Shown piece after piece: positions 1 to 5,712 of a stretch of DNA of 19,063 nt. Within the stretch, counting starts at the first letter, position 1. Each line of letters begins with the position of its first letter. Location of the stretch: assembly GCA_028711825.1 (NCBI GenBank), contig JAQTRM010000015.1:1-19063 (forward strand), read 5' to 3'. Origin of the DNA: Candidatus Omnitrophota bacterium (GTDB lineage Bacteria > Omnitrophota > Gorgyraeia > Gygaellales > Profunditerraquicolaceae). The notes below the pieces were generated by a model, which saw only the letters and a program-made list of their open reading frames with translations, made no database searches and was not told the origin of the DNA. The translations under genes and the position numbers were made by a program.

Positions 1-1
1 G

Positions 2-124
2 AGCGGGCAGCTGAAGAAAAGCGTGCTGCGTTTTCTGGAACAGCCGGAGATAAAAAAGCTTTATCACCGCATCGAGAAAGACGATAAGAATTTCGGAAGA
101 ATATTTGTGCATTTTAGATACTGA
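2..124 (+). CDS. C-terminal fragment of an unknown protein
   Basis: An open frame enters the window from the left and ends at TGA 122-124, giving the last 40 residues of a protein. The tail is strongly basic and aromatic (it contains KKLYHRIEKDD and ends IFVHFRY). I do not recognise the family from this fragment. A heptad repeat array starts two bases after the stop, as it does behind other genes here, which supports this being the true 3' end of a gene. The alternative frame starting at base 1 is broken by a stop after 28 codons. Confidence 0.5.
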   Translation, partial: SGQLKKSVLRFLEQPEIKKLYHRIEKDDKNFGRIFVHFRY

Positions 125-126
125 TT

Positions 127-411
127 TCAGCCGTCAGCTTTCAGCGGTCAGCTTTCAGCAAAGGCAGAAGATCAGTAGGTAGTAGTTAGTAGGTAGAATG
201 TAGGTAAAACCAAAAGCAATAGTCAGTAGGTAGTAGTTAGTATGTAGCATGTAGGGAAAACCAAAAAGCAATAGTCGGTAGATATATTTTATACTATCTA
301 CTGCTATATACTGGTTTTCTTGTATTCTACCTACCGTATTCTATATTCTGTTTCTTCGTTCTTAGCTGAAGACTGATAGCTGACGGCTGAAGGCTGAGAG
401 CTGATGACTGA
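127..411. repeat. Long imperfect palindrome built of 7-nt repeats (copy 1)
   Basis: The left arm has five TCAGC units at exact 7-nt spacing (127, 134, 141, 148, 155). The right arm has the reverse complement, GCTGA or ACTGA units at 365, 372, 379, 386, 393, 400 and 407, again spaced by 7. Between them is a second heptad family: AGTAGGT AGTAGTT AGTAGGT AGAATGT at 174-201 and a near copy at 225-252, so 174-224 and 225-276 form a tandem duplication of 51-52 bases. Complementary material (TATTCTACCTACC and related) follows at about 291-350. Every frame is interrupted and no gene is visible. A related element lies at 18483-18858. Confidence 0.85.
174..276. repeat. Tandem duplication of a 51-52 nt heptad block
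   Basis: Unit one (174-224) and unit two (225-276) both read AGTAGGT AGTAGTT AGTAKGT AGMATGT AGG, then an A-rich stretch with CCAAAA and GCAATAGTC. They differ by a few substitutions and one extra A. The duplication sits wholly in the left half of the larger palindrome and is not mirrored as two copies on the right. Confidence 0.8.
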
Positions 412-430
412 AAAATAAGCATAATAATGC

Positions 431-458
431 TGGACAAATTATGAATCTGTGTTAGACT
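431..458 (+). promoter_or_regulatory. Weak sigma-70-like promoter candidate
   Basis: TGGACA at 431-436 matches TTGACA at 5 of 6 positions; after a 16-nt spacer TAGACT at 453-458 matches TATAAT at 4 of 6. It lies just outside the heptad palindrome and would start a transcript near 465 that meets the terminator-like hairpin at 495-529 before the first cold-shock gene. Called from consensus similarity only. Confidence 0.25.
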
Positions 459-494
459 TACAGAGTAGTGAATAAAGGATTAGAAGTTTGTAGG

Positions 495-530
495 CCGCGA
501 GGTTTAAAAATCTAACCTTCGCGGTTTTTA
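495..530 (+). terminator. Intrinsic terminator or attenuator upstream of the cold-shock gene
   Basis: CCGCGAGGTT (495-504) pairs with AACCTTCGCGG (514-524) with one bulged base and a 9-nt loop, followed by TTTTTATTTT from 525. No gene ends nearby on the + strand after position 124, so it would end either a very short RNA started near 465 or leader transcription toward 664. An attenuator for the cold-shock gene is possible but not shown. Confidence 0.5.
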
Positions 531-544
531 TTTTCTGCCGTTCT

Positions 545-624
545 CGGGTAAAGATACGCAATTATGCTTATCCTGCCTGGGGCGGTGGTGAGAAAGCCCG
601 TAACATGAGCTTAGTCGAGCCGCC
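545..624 (+). promoter_or_regulatory. Structured 5' leader of the first cold-shock gene
   Basis: GATACGCA (553-560) folds onto TGCTTATC (565-572) around an ATTA loop with one mismatch. CTGCC (573-577) can pair with GGCGG (581-585), and the same GGCGG can instead pair with CCGCC (620-624), so two exclusive folds are possible. CGGG (545-548) complements CCCG (597-600) and encloses both hairpins. Cold-shock mRNAs are known to have temperature-responsive leaders; here that role is an inference. The sequence does not match any riboswitch consensus I could recall. Confidence 0.35.
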
Positions 625-663
625 ATTATTTACTAAAATTTAGAGGGAAGGAGGTAGTGAATA

Positions 664-864
664 ATGGCAAAAGGCAAAGTGAAATGGTTTTCTGACCAGA
701 AAGGTTTCGGGTTTATTACCCCTGAATCCGGAAGCGATGTGTTTGTTCATCACAGCGCGATCCAGGGTGAAGGATATAAATCTTTAGCTGAGGGTCAAGA
801 GGTGGAGTTCAACATTGAAAAAGGACCCAAGGGCGAACAGGCTACGAATGTAGTTAAACTGTAA
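664..864 (+). CDS. Cold-shock domain protein (CspA-like), copy 1
   Basis: This 66-residue protein is a single cold-shock domain, the full usual length of CspA-type RNA chaperones. It shows the start MAKGKVKWF, the RNP1-type motif KGFGFI and the RNP2-type motif VFVHH, which together form the aromatic single-stranded nucleic acid surface. Such proteins bind RNA or ssDNA in the cytoplasm and melt mRNA structure. A strong Shine-Dalgarno (GGAAGGAGGT) sits 7-8 bases before the ATG. The gene follows a structured leader and ends at a strong intrinsic terminator, so it is probably transcribed alone. A divergent paralogue follows at 1023. Whether it is cold-induced or constitutive cannot be told from the sequence. 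Confidence 0.95.
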   Translation: MAKGKVKWFSDQKGFGFITPESGSDVFVHHSAIQGEGYKSLAEGQEVEFNIEKGPKGEQATNVVKL

Positions 865-879
865 GCTGGACCTGGTAAA

Positions 880-921
880 ACAGCCTGGCGTCTAGAATCT
901 AGATGCCAGGCTGTTTTTTTT
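880..921 (+). terminator. Strong intrinsic terminator after the first cold-shock gene
   Basis: ACAGCCTGGC (880-889) and the following GTCTAGA pair with TCTAGATGCCAGGCTGT at 898-914, broken only by one G-T pair, and are followed by a run of eight T (914-921). It begins 15 bases after the stop codon and separates the two cold-shock genes. Confidence 0.9.
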
Positions 922-933
922 ACGCACAGGCGT

Positions 934-966
934 ACACCGGCGTAATTCATTATAAACGCCGGGTGT
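934..966 (+). promoter_or_regulatory. GC-rich hairpin in the leader of the second cold-shock gene
   Basis: ACACCGGCGT (934-943) pairs with ACGCCGGGTGT (956-966) with one extra G, leaving an AT-rich 12-nt loop. It lies 57 bases before the ATG at 1023 and has no T tract, so it is not a terminator. It could be an mRNA leader fold or an operator; the sequence does not decide. Confidence 0.4.
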
Positions 967-1022
967 TGTGTAGTGCAAGCGCGCACCCGCGCAAGATGCC
1001 CTTCTGGGGCAGAGAGGAAAAA

Positions 1023-1223
1023 ATGAATACGGGAAAGATCAAGAAGATAGTCCGCGAGAGGGGATTTGGTTTTATCGACGATACCGACGGCAGAGAGGTG
1101 TTCTTCCACCAGAACGCGCTTTCTGAAGTAAAATTCGAAGATTTGAGCGAGGGGCAAACGGTTTCTTATGATGTTGAAAAATCCGACAAAGGGCCGCGGG
1201 CTTTGAATTTGCGCGCAGCTTAA
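1023..1223 (+). CDS. Cold-shock domain protein, divergent copy 2
   Basis: Again 66 residues and a single cold-shock domain, starting MNTGKIKKIV with the RNP1-type motif RGFGFID and the RNP2-type motif VFFHQ. Identity to copy 1 is limited to the nucleic acid binding core; the loop after RNP2 (NALSEVKFEDL) is different. The frame is open back to 903, but the extra 40 residues would run through the terminator T tract and a GC hairpin and do not resemble the family. I therefore use ATG 1023, which follows an AGAGGAAAAA ribosome-binding stretch. Two paralogues with different leaders suggest separate regulation. Confidence 0.9.
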   Translation: MNTGKIKKIVRERGFGFIDDTDGREVFFHQNALSEVKFEDLSEGQTVSYDVEKSDKGPRALNLRAA

Positions 1224-1230
1224 AATTCTT

Positions 1231-1258
1231 TTGAATTAAGAAAAAAAGAGTATAATAT
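1231..1258 (+). promoter_or_regulatory. Promoter placing the RNA start at or next to the start codon
   Basis: TTGAAT (1231-1236) and a perfect TATAAT (1251-1256), 14 bases apart, or TAATAT (1253-1258) at 16. The ATG of the YkgJ-like gene is at 1265, so initiation about 7 bases after the -10 box would give a leader of 0-2 bases. No Shine-Dalgarno is present, which fits a leaderless mRNA. Confidence 0.45.
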
Positions 1259-1264
1259 ATAGCT

Positions 1265-1648
1265 ATGTGTAAAGAGATAGAAGTCAAGGACGAAATCGAT
1301 TGCGGCAAGTGCAGCAAACAATCGGATTGCTGCCGGATGGGCGCCTGGATCGATCTGGAGGAAGCCAAGAGGATCCTTGAGAGCGGGATCAAAGGGGATT
1401 TTTTTCACCTGGAGATCGACAAGGAATTTCCTTCCGGGTATAAGGTGGGCACCAGCTATGAAGATGAACAGTGTGTCTTCCTGGATACCGACGGCCTCTG
1501 CAGGATACATAAGGTGGATTACGCGTTGAAGCCGGTAACCTGCAAGGAATTTCCCTATGAAGGGGGAAAGATCTCTCCGATCGCCGATGTCCTCTGCCTG
1601 GAACATAAAGCCAGGATCGCCAGAGCCAAATCCGGCGAAAAAAAATAA
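1265..1648 (+). CDS. YkgJ-like CxxCxxxxxCC cysteine-cluster protein
   Basis: This 127-residue protein has the cysteine pattern of the YkgJ/UPF0153 family: C13-x2-C16-x5-C22-C23 near the N terminus, then C70, C79 (DTDGLCRIH), C93 (KPVTCKEFP) and C111. The family is annotated as zinc- or iron-sulphur-binding; its reaction is not established, so no substrate is given. The segment GLCRIH...LKPVTCKEFP is the most typical part. It is followed two bases later by a small membrane protein, suggesting co-transcription. The start at 1265 lies just behind a TATAAT box with no ribosome-binding site. Confidence 0.85.
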   Translation: MCKEIEVKDEIDCGKCSKQSDCCRMGAWIDLEEAKRILESGIKGDFFHLEIDKEFPSGYKVGTSYEDEQCVFLDTDGLCRIHKVDYALKPVTCKEFPYEGGKISPIADVLCLEHKARIARAKSGEKK

Positions 1649-1650
1649 AC

Positions 1651-1887
1651 ATGGATCAGCAAAAACAGGAAAAGTGGTATTTTAAAACCTGGCCGCTGGT
1701 TGTGTCTTTTCTTTGCGTCGGCCCGCTGATGCTGCCTCTGGTCTGGATAAATCCCCGTTTCAGCGTAAAGACCAAGGCCGTGGCCAGTGTTGTAATTATC
1801 GCGGCGTCTTATTTTATGGGCGTTGTCCTGTTGAAGTCTTTTACGAGTATTTTTAATTATTACAGCCTGGCATTTTCTCCTTATTAA
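1651..1887 (+). CDS. Small membrane protein with two transmembrane helices
   Basis: A 78-residue protein with a short charged N terminus (MDQQKQEKW) and two hydrophobic segments at about residues 13-33 and 42-62, separated by a basic turn (NPRFSVKTK). This predicts a two-helix inner-membrane protein with both ends on the same side. The pattern WPLVV...CVGPLMLPLVWINPRFS resembles small proteins commonly annotated as hypothetical or zinc-ribbon-associated membrane proteins, but no zinc ribbon is present here. It begins two bases after the YkgJ-like gene with no clear ribosome-binding site, so translational coupling is likely. Function unknown. Confidence 0.7.
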   Translation: MDQQKQEKWYFKTWPLVVSFLCVGPLMLPLVWINPRFSVKTKAVASVVIIAASYFMGVVLLKSFTSIFNYYSLAFSPY

Positions 1888-1910
1888 ACCCGATACTGTT
1901 TAAAACGGAT

Positions 1911-2348
1911 ATGAAATATACTAAAGGCGAAATCGGAAGAGTTTTTCTGGTAAAGTTCGATAATAACGATATTCTGATCCCCAGGATAAGCGACCTGGCG
2001 AGGAAAGAAAAGATTCGCTCCGCCTCGATAATTTTTATCGGGGCTTTGAGGGCGGGCGAACTCGCCGCCGGCCCCCGCAAACCGGTAATTCCCCCGGATG
2101 CCAATATGCTGTCGTTCAAAGACGGCTGGGAAGTGATGGGGCTGGGGACAATTTTTACCAATACCAAAGGCCCGCAAATACATATCCATGCCAGCATGGG
2201 CAAAAAGAACAAGGTTCTCACCGGGTGCGTGCGCGGGGATTCCCGGGTTTTCCTGGTAGTTGAGGCGGTTATCCTGGAGCTTAAAGGGGTAAAAGCCAAC
2301 AAAGAAATCGATCCGAGAACCGGCTTGAATCTTCTTAAGATAATTTAA
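1911..2348 (+). CDS. PPC domain (DUF296) protein
   Basis: This 145-residue protein is a single PPC/DUF296 domain, found in plant AT-hook proteins and as stand-alone bacterial proteins. The hallmark is GPQIHIHASMG at residues 87-97, with H91 and H93 as the likely metal-binding histidines, followed by TGCVRGDSRVFLVVEAVILEL at 104-124. The first half contains the expected SASIIFIGALRAGELA strand-turn segment. Bacterial members are often annotated as DNA-binding, but the AT-hook is absent and a direct DNA role is unproven. It follows the membrane protein by 23 bases and precedes the TPR membrane protein by three, so it probably belongs to one transcript with both. Confidence 0.85.
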   Translation: MKYTKGEIGRVFLVKFDNNDILIPRISDLARKEKIRSASIIFIGALRAGELAAGPRKPVIPPDANMLSFKDGWEVMGLGTIFTNTKGPQIHIHASMGKKNKVLTGCVRGDSRVFLVVEAVILELKGVKANKEIDPRTGLNLLKII

Positions 2349-2351
2349 ATC

Positions 2352-4127
2352 ATGTCTTTCGGCTCCTCCGCCAGATTTAAATCCGCCCTTCCTGTTTTTC
2401 TGATTATCCTGTTCGGTTTTACGATTTATTTCAATTCGCTGCGGGGAGGCTTTATCTGGGATGACGCCGGCCTGGTGCGGGATAATCTCTATCTCAGGAG
2501 TTGGAGTAATCTCGGTAGTATTTTTACCGGTAATATCTGGGCGGGGATCGGGGAGGGATCGATGGTTTACCGCCCGCTGCAGGTTTTTACCTACCTTATA
2601 GATTATTCTCTCTGGGGTTTGAATCCTTTCGGATACCATCTCACCAACCTTATCCTGCATATCCTGGCGGCTTTGACGGTTTATCGGTTTGTAAAAGAAC
2701 TTTTTTGCCGCAGGACGCTCGCTTTGTTCGCCGGAATTTTGTTCCTGGCGCACCCGGCGCAGGTGGAGGCGGTTTCTTACATTTCCGGCAGGGCGGATTC
2801 CCTGGCGGCGATTTTTCTGCTTTGGTCTTTCATTTTCTATATCCGCTCCCTGAAAAAGAATAATATTTTTTTCCCGCTGGCAATGTCGCTGAGCTTCATC
2901 CTTGCGTTGCTTTCCCGCGAAAACGCCATAATCCTCCCGGCGCTTTTATTGCTTTACCATTACGCCTTTAAGGAACGCTTCAGGTTTAAGGCCTATCTGC
3001 CTTGCCTGGCAATCGGGGCGGTTTATATATTCTCGCGTTTTATTTTTATGGCCAGCGTTTTTTACGACGTCCCGGCCCAGTCTACCCTTATCCAGAGGTT
3101 GCCGGGGTTTTTTGTCGCTTTCGCCAATTACCTCCGGATCCTTTTTCTTCCTTTTGACCTGCATATGGAATACGGTAATTTTTTATTCGGATTCCGTAAT
3201 CCCGGAGCGATAGCGGGAGCAGCCTTGATTTTTATTTTGGTTTTCGCCGCCGTGAGGATCCGCGATTCAAGCCGCCTGGCCTGTTTCTCAATATTATGGT
3301 TCTTGGTCACTTTATTCCCGGTTTCCAACCTTTACCCGATCAATTCTTATATGGCGGAACACTGGCTTTACCTGCCTTTGATAGGTTTCGCTATGGTTGT
3401 CGGGAGGATTTTTGAGGTTTATTACCGGAGGCATAAGGCAAAAGCGCTGCCGCTGTTTTTATTCGCCTGCCTGGCTTCCGGATACGGTTATCTTACGTTC
3501 AGGCAGAATGATTACTGGAACTCCGGGATATCTTTTTTCCGGAGAACCCTGAAATACGCCCCCCGGAGCACCAAGGTTTACTATAACCTGGGAAATCTTC
3601 TTTCTGATGCCGGAGACAGCGCCGGCGGGATAAAAATGTACCAGGAGGCGATCCGGATAAATCCGCGTTACGCGGAGGCTTATAATAATATCGGCAGCGT
3701 TTATATTTCGCTGGGCAAGAACCGGGAGGGGGAAGGGTATTGTCTGAAGGCCCTGGAAATAAACCCGCTCCTTCCTTCGGCCTATTACAATCTTTCCAAC
3801 GCCTACTATAACCTGGGATTGAAGGAGAAGGCGCTTGAGGCGGCTGAAGAAGCGGTCAGGCTGAACCCGTTTTATCCGGAGGCTTACAATAATCTTGCCG
3901 CAGGCTACGCCGAGAAAGGCGAGATTGCCAGGGCGGTCGGGCTGTGGGAGAAATGCGTGAAGCTGGACCCGGATTTTACCGCGGCGCATTTTAACCTGGC
4001 GGTGTTTTATTTCAACTTAAAGCAGTATGAAGCGGCGGTGATGCATGCGGATAAGGTGATCGCTCTGGGAGGAGTGATCGACCCTGTTTTTATGGAAAAG
4101 TTAAAACCTTATCGTGGGAATAAATGA
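2352..4127 (+). CDS. Polytopic GT-C-like (TMTC-type) membrane protein with C-terminal TPRs
   Basis: 591 residues in two parts. Residues 1 to about 385 form many hydrophobic helices with the pattern FNSLRGGFIWDDAGLVRDN near residue 30-45, then GYHLTNLILHILAALTVY and HPAQVEAVSYISGRADSLAA. This layout is typical of GT-C glycosyltransferases and of TMTC/PMT-type O-mannosyltransferases, where an early acidic pair (D36, D37 here) serves catalysis. Residues from about 400 carry at least four TPR units (YYNLGNLLSDAGD, AYNNIGSVYISLGK, AYYNLSNAYYNLGL, AYNNLAAGYAEKG), a protein-interaction scaffold. A lipid-linked sugar donor is expected from the fold, but donor and acceptor are unknown. The start follows the PPC gene by three bases with no Shine-Dalgarno. 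Confidence 0.8.
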   Translation: MSFGSSARFKSALPVFLIILFGFTIYFNSLRGGFIWDDAGLVRDNLYLRSWSNLGSIFTGNIWAGIGEGSMVYRPLQVFTYLIDYSLWGLNPFGYHLTNLILHILAALTVYRFVKELFCRRTLALFAGILFLAHPAQVEAVSYISGRADSLAAIFLLWSFIFYIRSLKKNNIFFPLAMSLSFILALLSRENAIILPALLLLYHYAFKERFRFKAYLPCLAIGAVYIFSRFIFMASVFYDVPAQSTLIQRLPGFFVAFANYLRILFLPFDLHMEYGNFLFGFRNPGAIAGAALIFILVFAAVRIRDSSRLACFSILWFLVTLFPVSNLYPINSYMAEHWLYLPLIGFAMVVGRIFEVYYRRHKAKALPLFLFACLASGYGYLTFRQNDYWNSGISFFRRTLKYAPRSTKVYYNLGNLLSDAGDSAGGIKMYQEAIRINPRYAEAYNNIGSVYISLGKNREGEGYCLKALEINPLLPSAYYNLSNAYYNLGLKEKALEAAEEAVRLNPFYPEAYNNLAAGYAEKGEIARAVGLWEKCVKLDPDFTAAHFNLAVFYFNLKQYEAAVMHADKVIALGGVIDPVFMEKLKPYRGNK

Positions 4128-4131
4128 GTTT

Positions 4132-4164
4132 TCAGTTATCAGCTTTCAGTCGTCAGGTATCAGC
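4132..4164. repeat. TCAGC-type heptad array (short copy)
   Basis: TCAGT, TCAGC, TCAGT, TCAGG and TCAGC occur at 4132, 4139, 4146, 4153 and 4160, an exact 7-nt period, ending TCAGCAAAA. The array starts four bases after the stop codon of the TPR membrane protein. No reverse-complement arm follows. Confidence 0.85.
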
Positions 4165-4185
4165 AAAATCGTAATCCGCAATTAG

Positions 4186-4251
4186 AAATAAAGGGGACGG
4201 TTCTATTTTTAACTTTGTTTTAGCAGGAAAATAGAACCGTCCCCTTTATTT
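4186..4251. repeat. GGGGACGGTTC hairpin element, copy 1
   Basis: The arm at 4186-4209 (AAATAAAGGGGACGGTTC, then TATTTT) is perfectly complementary to 4228-4251, enclosing an 18-nt loop that ends TAGCAGG. The 24-bp arms and T-rich 3' side could act as a terminator in both directions, but the same element occurs at 18549-18614, so it is better read as a dispersed repeat. Such hairpins resemble those mobilised by REP-associated tyrosine transposases; no transposase is in this window. Confidence 0.85.
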
Positions 4252-4271
4252 TTTGGTTTTGCAGAAGAATC

Positions 4272-4300
4272 TTTCAATCTTGCCGGGGGCATGTTATAAT
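4272..4300 (+). promoter_or_regulatory. Promoter candidate before the small gene at 4345
   Basis: A perfect TATAAT at 4295-4300 with a weak -35 match TTTCAA at 4272-4277, 17 bases apart. It lies just downstream of the hairpin element and would give a leader of about 38 nt containing the GGAGGAG ribosome-binding site. Confidence 0.45.
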
Positions 4301-4344
4301 AATAAAATTGAGTTAAACGTAAGCCGTTATTACGGAGGAGAAAG

Positions 4345-4668
4345 ATGGATTTTGGGCAAATCAGGAAAGACATGAAGATGTTCAACTTTGAAACCCTGCG
4401 CACCGACTGCGATAATTTCTTTGAGGGTGTCGCTATCGGCCGGGAACTGGAGAAAATCAGCGGGCAATTGAAAGACCTTCTGGGGGATCCGGTCTATCCT
4501 TCCAAGAATAGGCTGGAGCATAAAGTGCGCCAGAAGGTGGAAGGCCTGGGAGGGTTGATGCCGGGACAGACTTTATATTATAAGGATTCAGGAGAGGATA
4601 TTATCATGGCGATGCTCTGGCCCTGGAAAGACGGGGAGCGCACCACGGTAAAGATTATCCAGCAATAA
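4345..4668 (+). CDS. Small unknown protein upstream of DAHP synthase
   Basis: A 107-residue soluble protein with no family I recognise. It begins with a charged helical stretch (DFGQIRKDMKMFNF), contains FFEGVAIGRELEKISGQLKDLLG, and ends in a likely beta segment (IIMAMLWPWKDGERTTVKIIQQ). There are no cysteines beyond one near residue 22, no signal peptide and no transmembrane helix. The start is well supported by GGAGGAG eight bases upstream and a promoter candidate. The stop is only three bases before the DAHP synthase start, and that gene lacks its own strong ribosome-binding site, so translation of the two is probably coupled. A regulatory or partner role for the aromatic pathway is a guess from position. 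Confidence 0.7.
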   Translation: MDFGQIRKDMKMFNFETLRTDCDNFFEGVAIGRELEKISGQLKDLLGDPVYPSKNRLEHKVRQKVEGLGGLMPGQTLYYKDSGEDIIMAMLWPWKDGERTTVKIIQQ

Positions 4669-4671
4669 CCG

Positions 4672-5700
4672 ATGAGTTTTACTTATTTGCATAAAATCCC
4701 GACTCCCGCCGAAATTTCCCGCCAGATGCCGATGCCGGAAAAACTTAAAAAAGTTAAAGCGGCGCGCGACAGGGATATTTTGAGGGTTTTGAAAAATCTC
4801 GACCGCCGGATGCTGCTGATCGTGGGGCCGTGTTCGGCCGATGATGAGGATGCGCTTTGCGAGTATACCGTGAGGTTAAGGCGCCTGCAGGACAAGGTTA
4901 AGGATAAACTGATCCTTATCCCGCGGATTTATACCAACAAGCCGCGCACTACCGGCCAGGGATATAAGGGGATGTTCACGCACCCGGTTGCCTCCGGCGA
5001 CCCGGATATTACCCGCGGGATCAAGGCAATCCGCCGCATGCATCTCAGGTCGCTTGAAGAATCGGGGCTTACCGCCGCGGATGAAATGCTTTATCCGGGA
5101 AATTACCCCTATCTTGACGACCTTCTGGGATATGTTACGATCGGGGCGCGTTCGGTGGAAAATCAGGAGCACCGCCTGACCGTCAGCGGCCTGGATATTC
5201 CGGTAGGAATGAAAAATCCCACCAGCGGGGACCTTAATGTTTTGTTGAACTCCGTGCAGGCGGCGCAGTCCGGGCATACTTTTATCTACAACGGCTGGGA
5301 GGTGGAAACAATCGGGAACCGTTTAAGCCATTGTATCCTGCGCGGCGCGATCGACCATTACAGCCGGAGCATCCCGAATTATCATTATGAAGACCTGATG
5401 CGGTTTACGCAGATTTACTTAAAGCGCGGGCTTGCCAATCCCGCGGTGATCGTGGATACCAACCACGCCAATTCCGGCAAGGATTTTCGCCAGCAGTCCA
5501 GGATCGCCGAAGAGGTGATGCACAGCCTGGGAAAATCGAAAGATTTAAAAAAGATCGTGAAGGGTTTTATGGTGGAGAGTTATCTGGTTGAGGGCAGGCA
5601 GGAGCCCGGAGGCAGGAAGTTCGGCCAGTCTATTACGGACCCCTGTCTGGGGTGGCCCGAAACCCGCAAGCTGATTTTGAAGCTCGCGGATAAAATTTAA
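4672..5700 (+). CDS. aroG: 3-deoxy-7-phosphoheptulonate synthase, class I (DAHP synthase)
   Basis: 342 residues, close to the length of E. coli AroF/G/H. The enzyme condenses phosphoenolpyruvate with erythrose 4-phosphate in the first step of the shikimate pathway. Visible signatures are LLIVGPCSADD with the metal-ligand cysteine C54, PRIYTNKPRTTGQGYKG at 84-100 for PEP binding, TIGARSVENQEHR, VDTNHANSGK and VKGFMVESYLVEGRQEP near the C terminus. These are class I AroG-type motifs, not the class Ib KDO8P-synthase-like type. The N-terminal segment is about as long as in feedback-regulated enzymes, but inhibitor specificity cannot be read with certainty, so the symbol stands for the AroF/G/H group. 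It is translated close behind the small unknown gene. Confidence 0.95.
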   Translation: MSFTYLHKIPTPAEISRQMPMPEKLKKVKAARDRDILRVLKNLDRRMLLIVGPCSADDEDALCEYTVRLRRLQDKVKDKLILIPRIYTNKPRTTGQGYKGMFTHPVASGDPDITRGIKAIRRMHLRSLEESGLTAADEMLYPGNYPYLDDLLGYVTIGARSVENQEHRLTVSGLDIPVGMKNPTSGDLNVLLNSVQAAQSGHTFIYNGWEVETIGNRLSHCILRGAIDHYSRSIPNYHYEDLMRFTQIYLKRGLANPAVIVDTNHANSGKDFRQQSRIAEEVMHSLGKSKDLKKIVKGFMVESYLVEGRQEPGGRKFGQSITDPCLGWPETRKLILKLADKI

Positions 5701-5712
5701 ACAGGAGAAGAA

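Noticed and set aside
174..276. CRISPR array
   Set aside because: The repeat period is 7 nt inside a two-copy block of 51-52 nt, without distinct spacers, and no cas gene is near.
545..624. Known riboswitch (c-di-GMP, cobalamin, fluoride) before the cold-shock gene
   Set aside because: Core conserved residues of these classes are missing when the sequence is aligned by eye.
903..1022. N-terminal extension of the second cold-shock protein
   Set aside because: It would begin inside the terminator of the first gene, does not look like the family, and a good ribosome-binding site supports ATG 1023.
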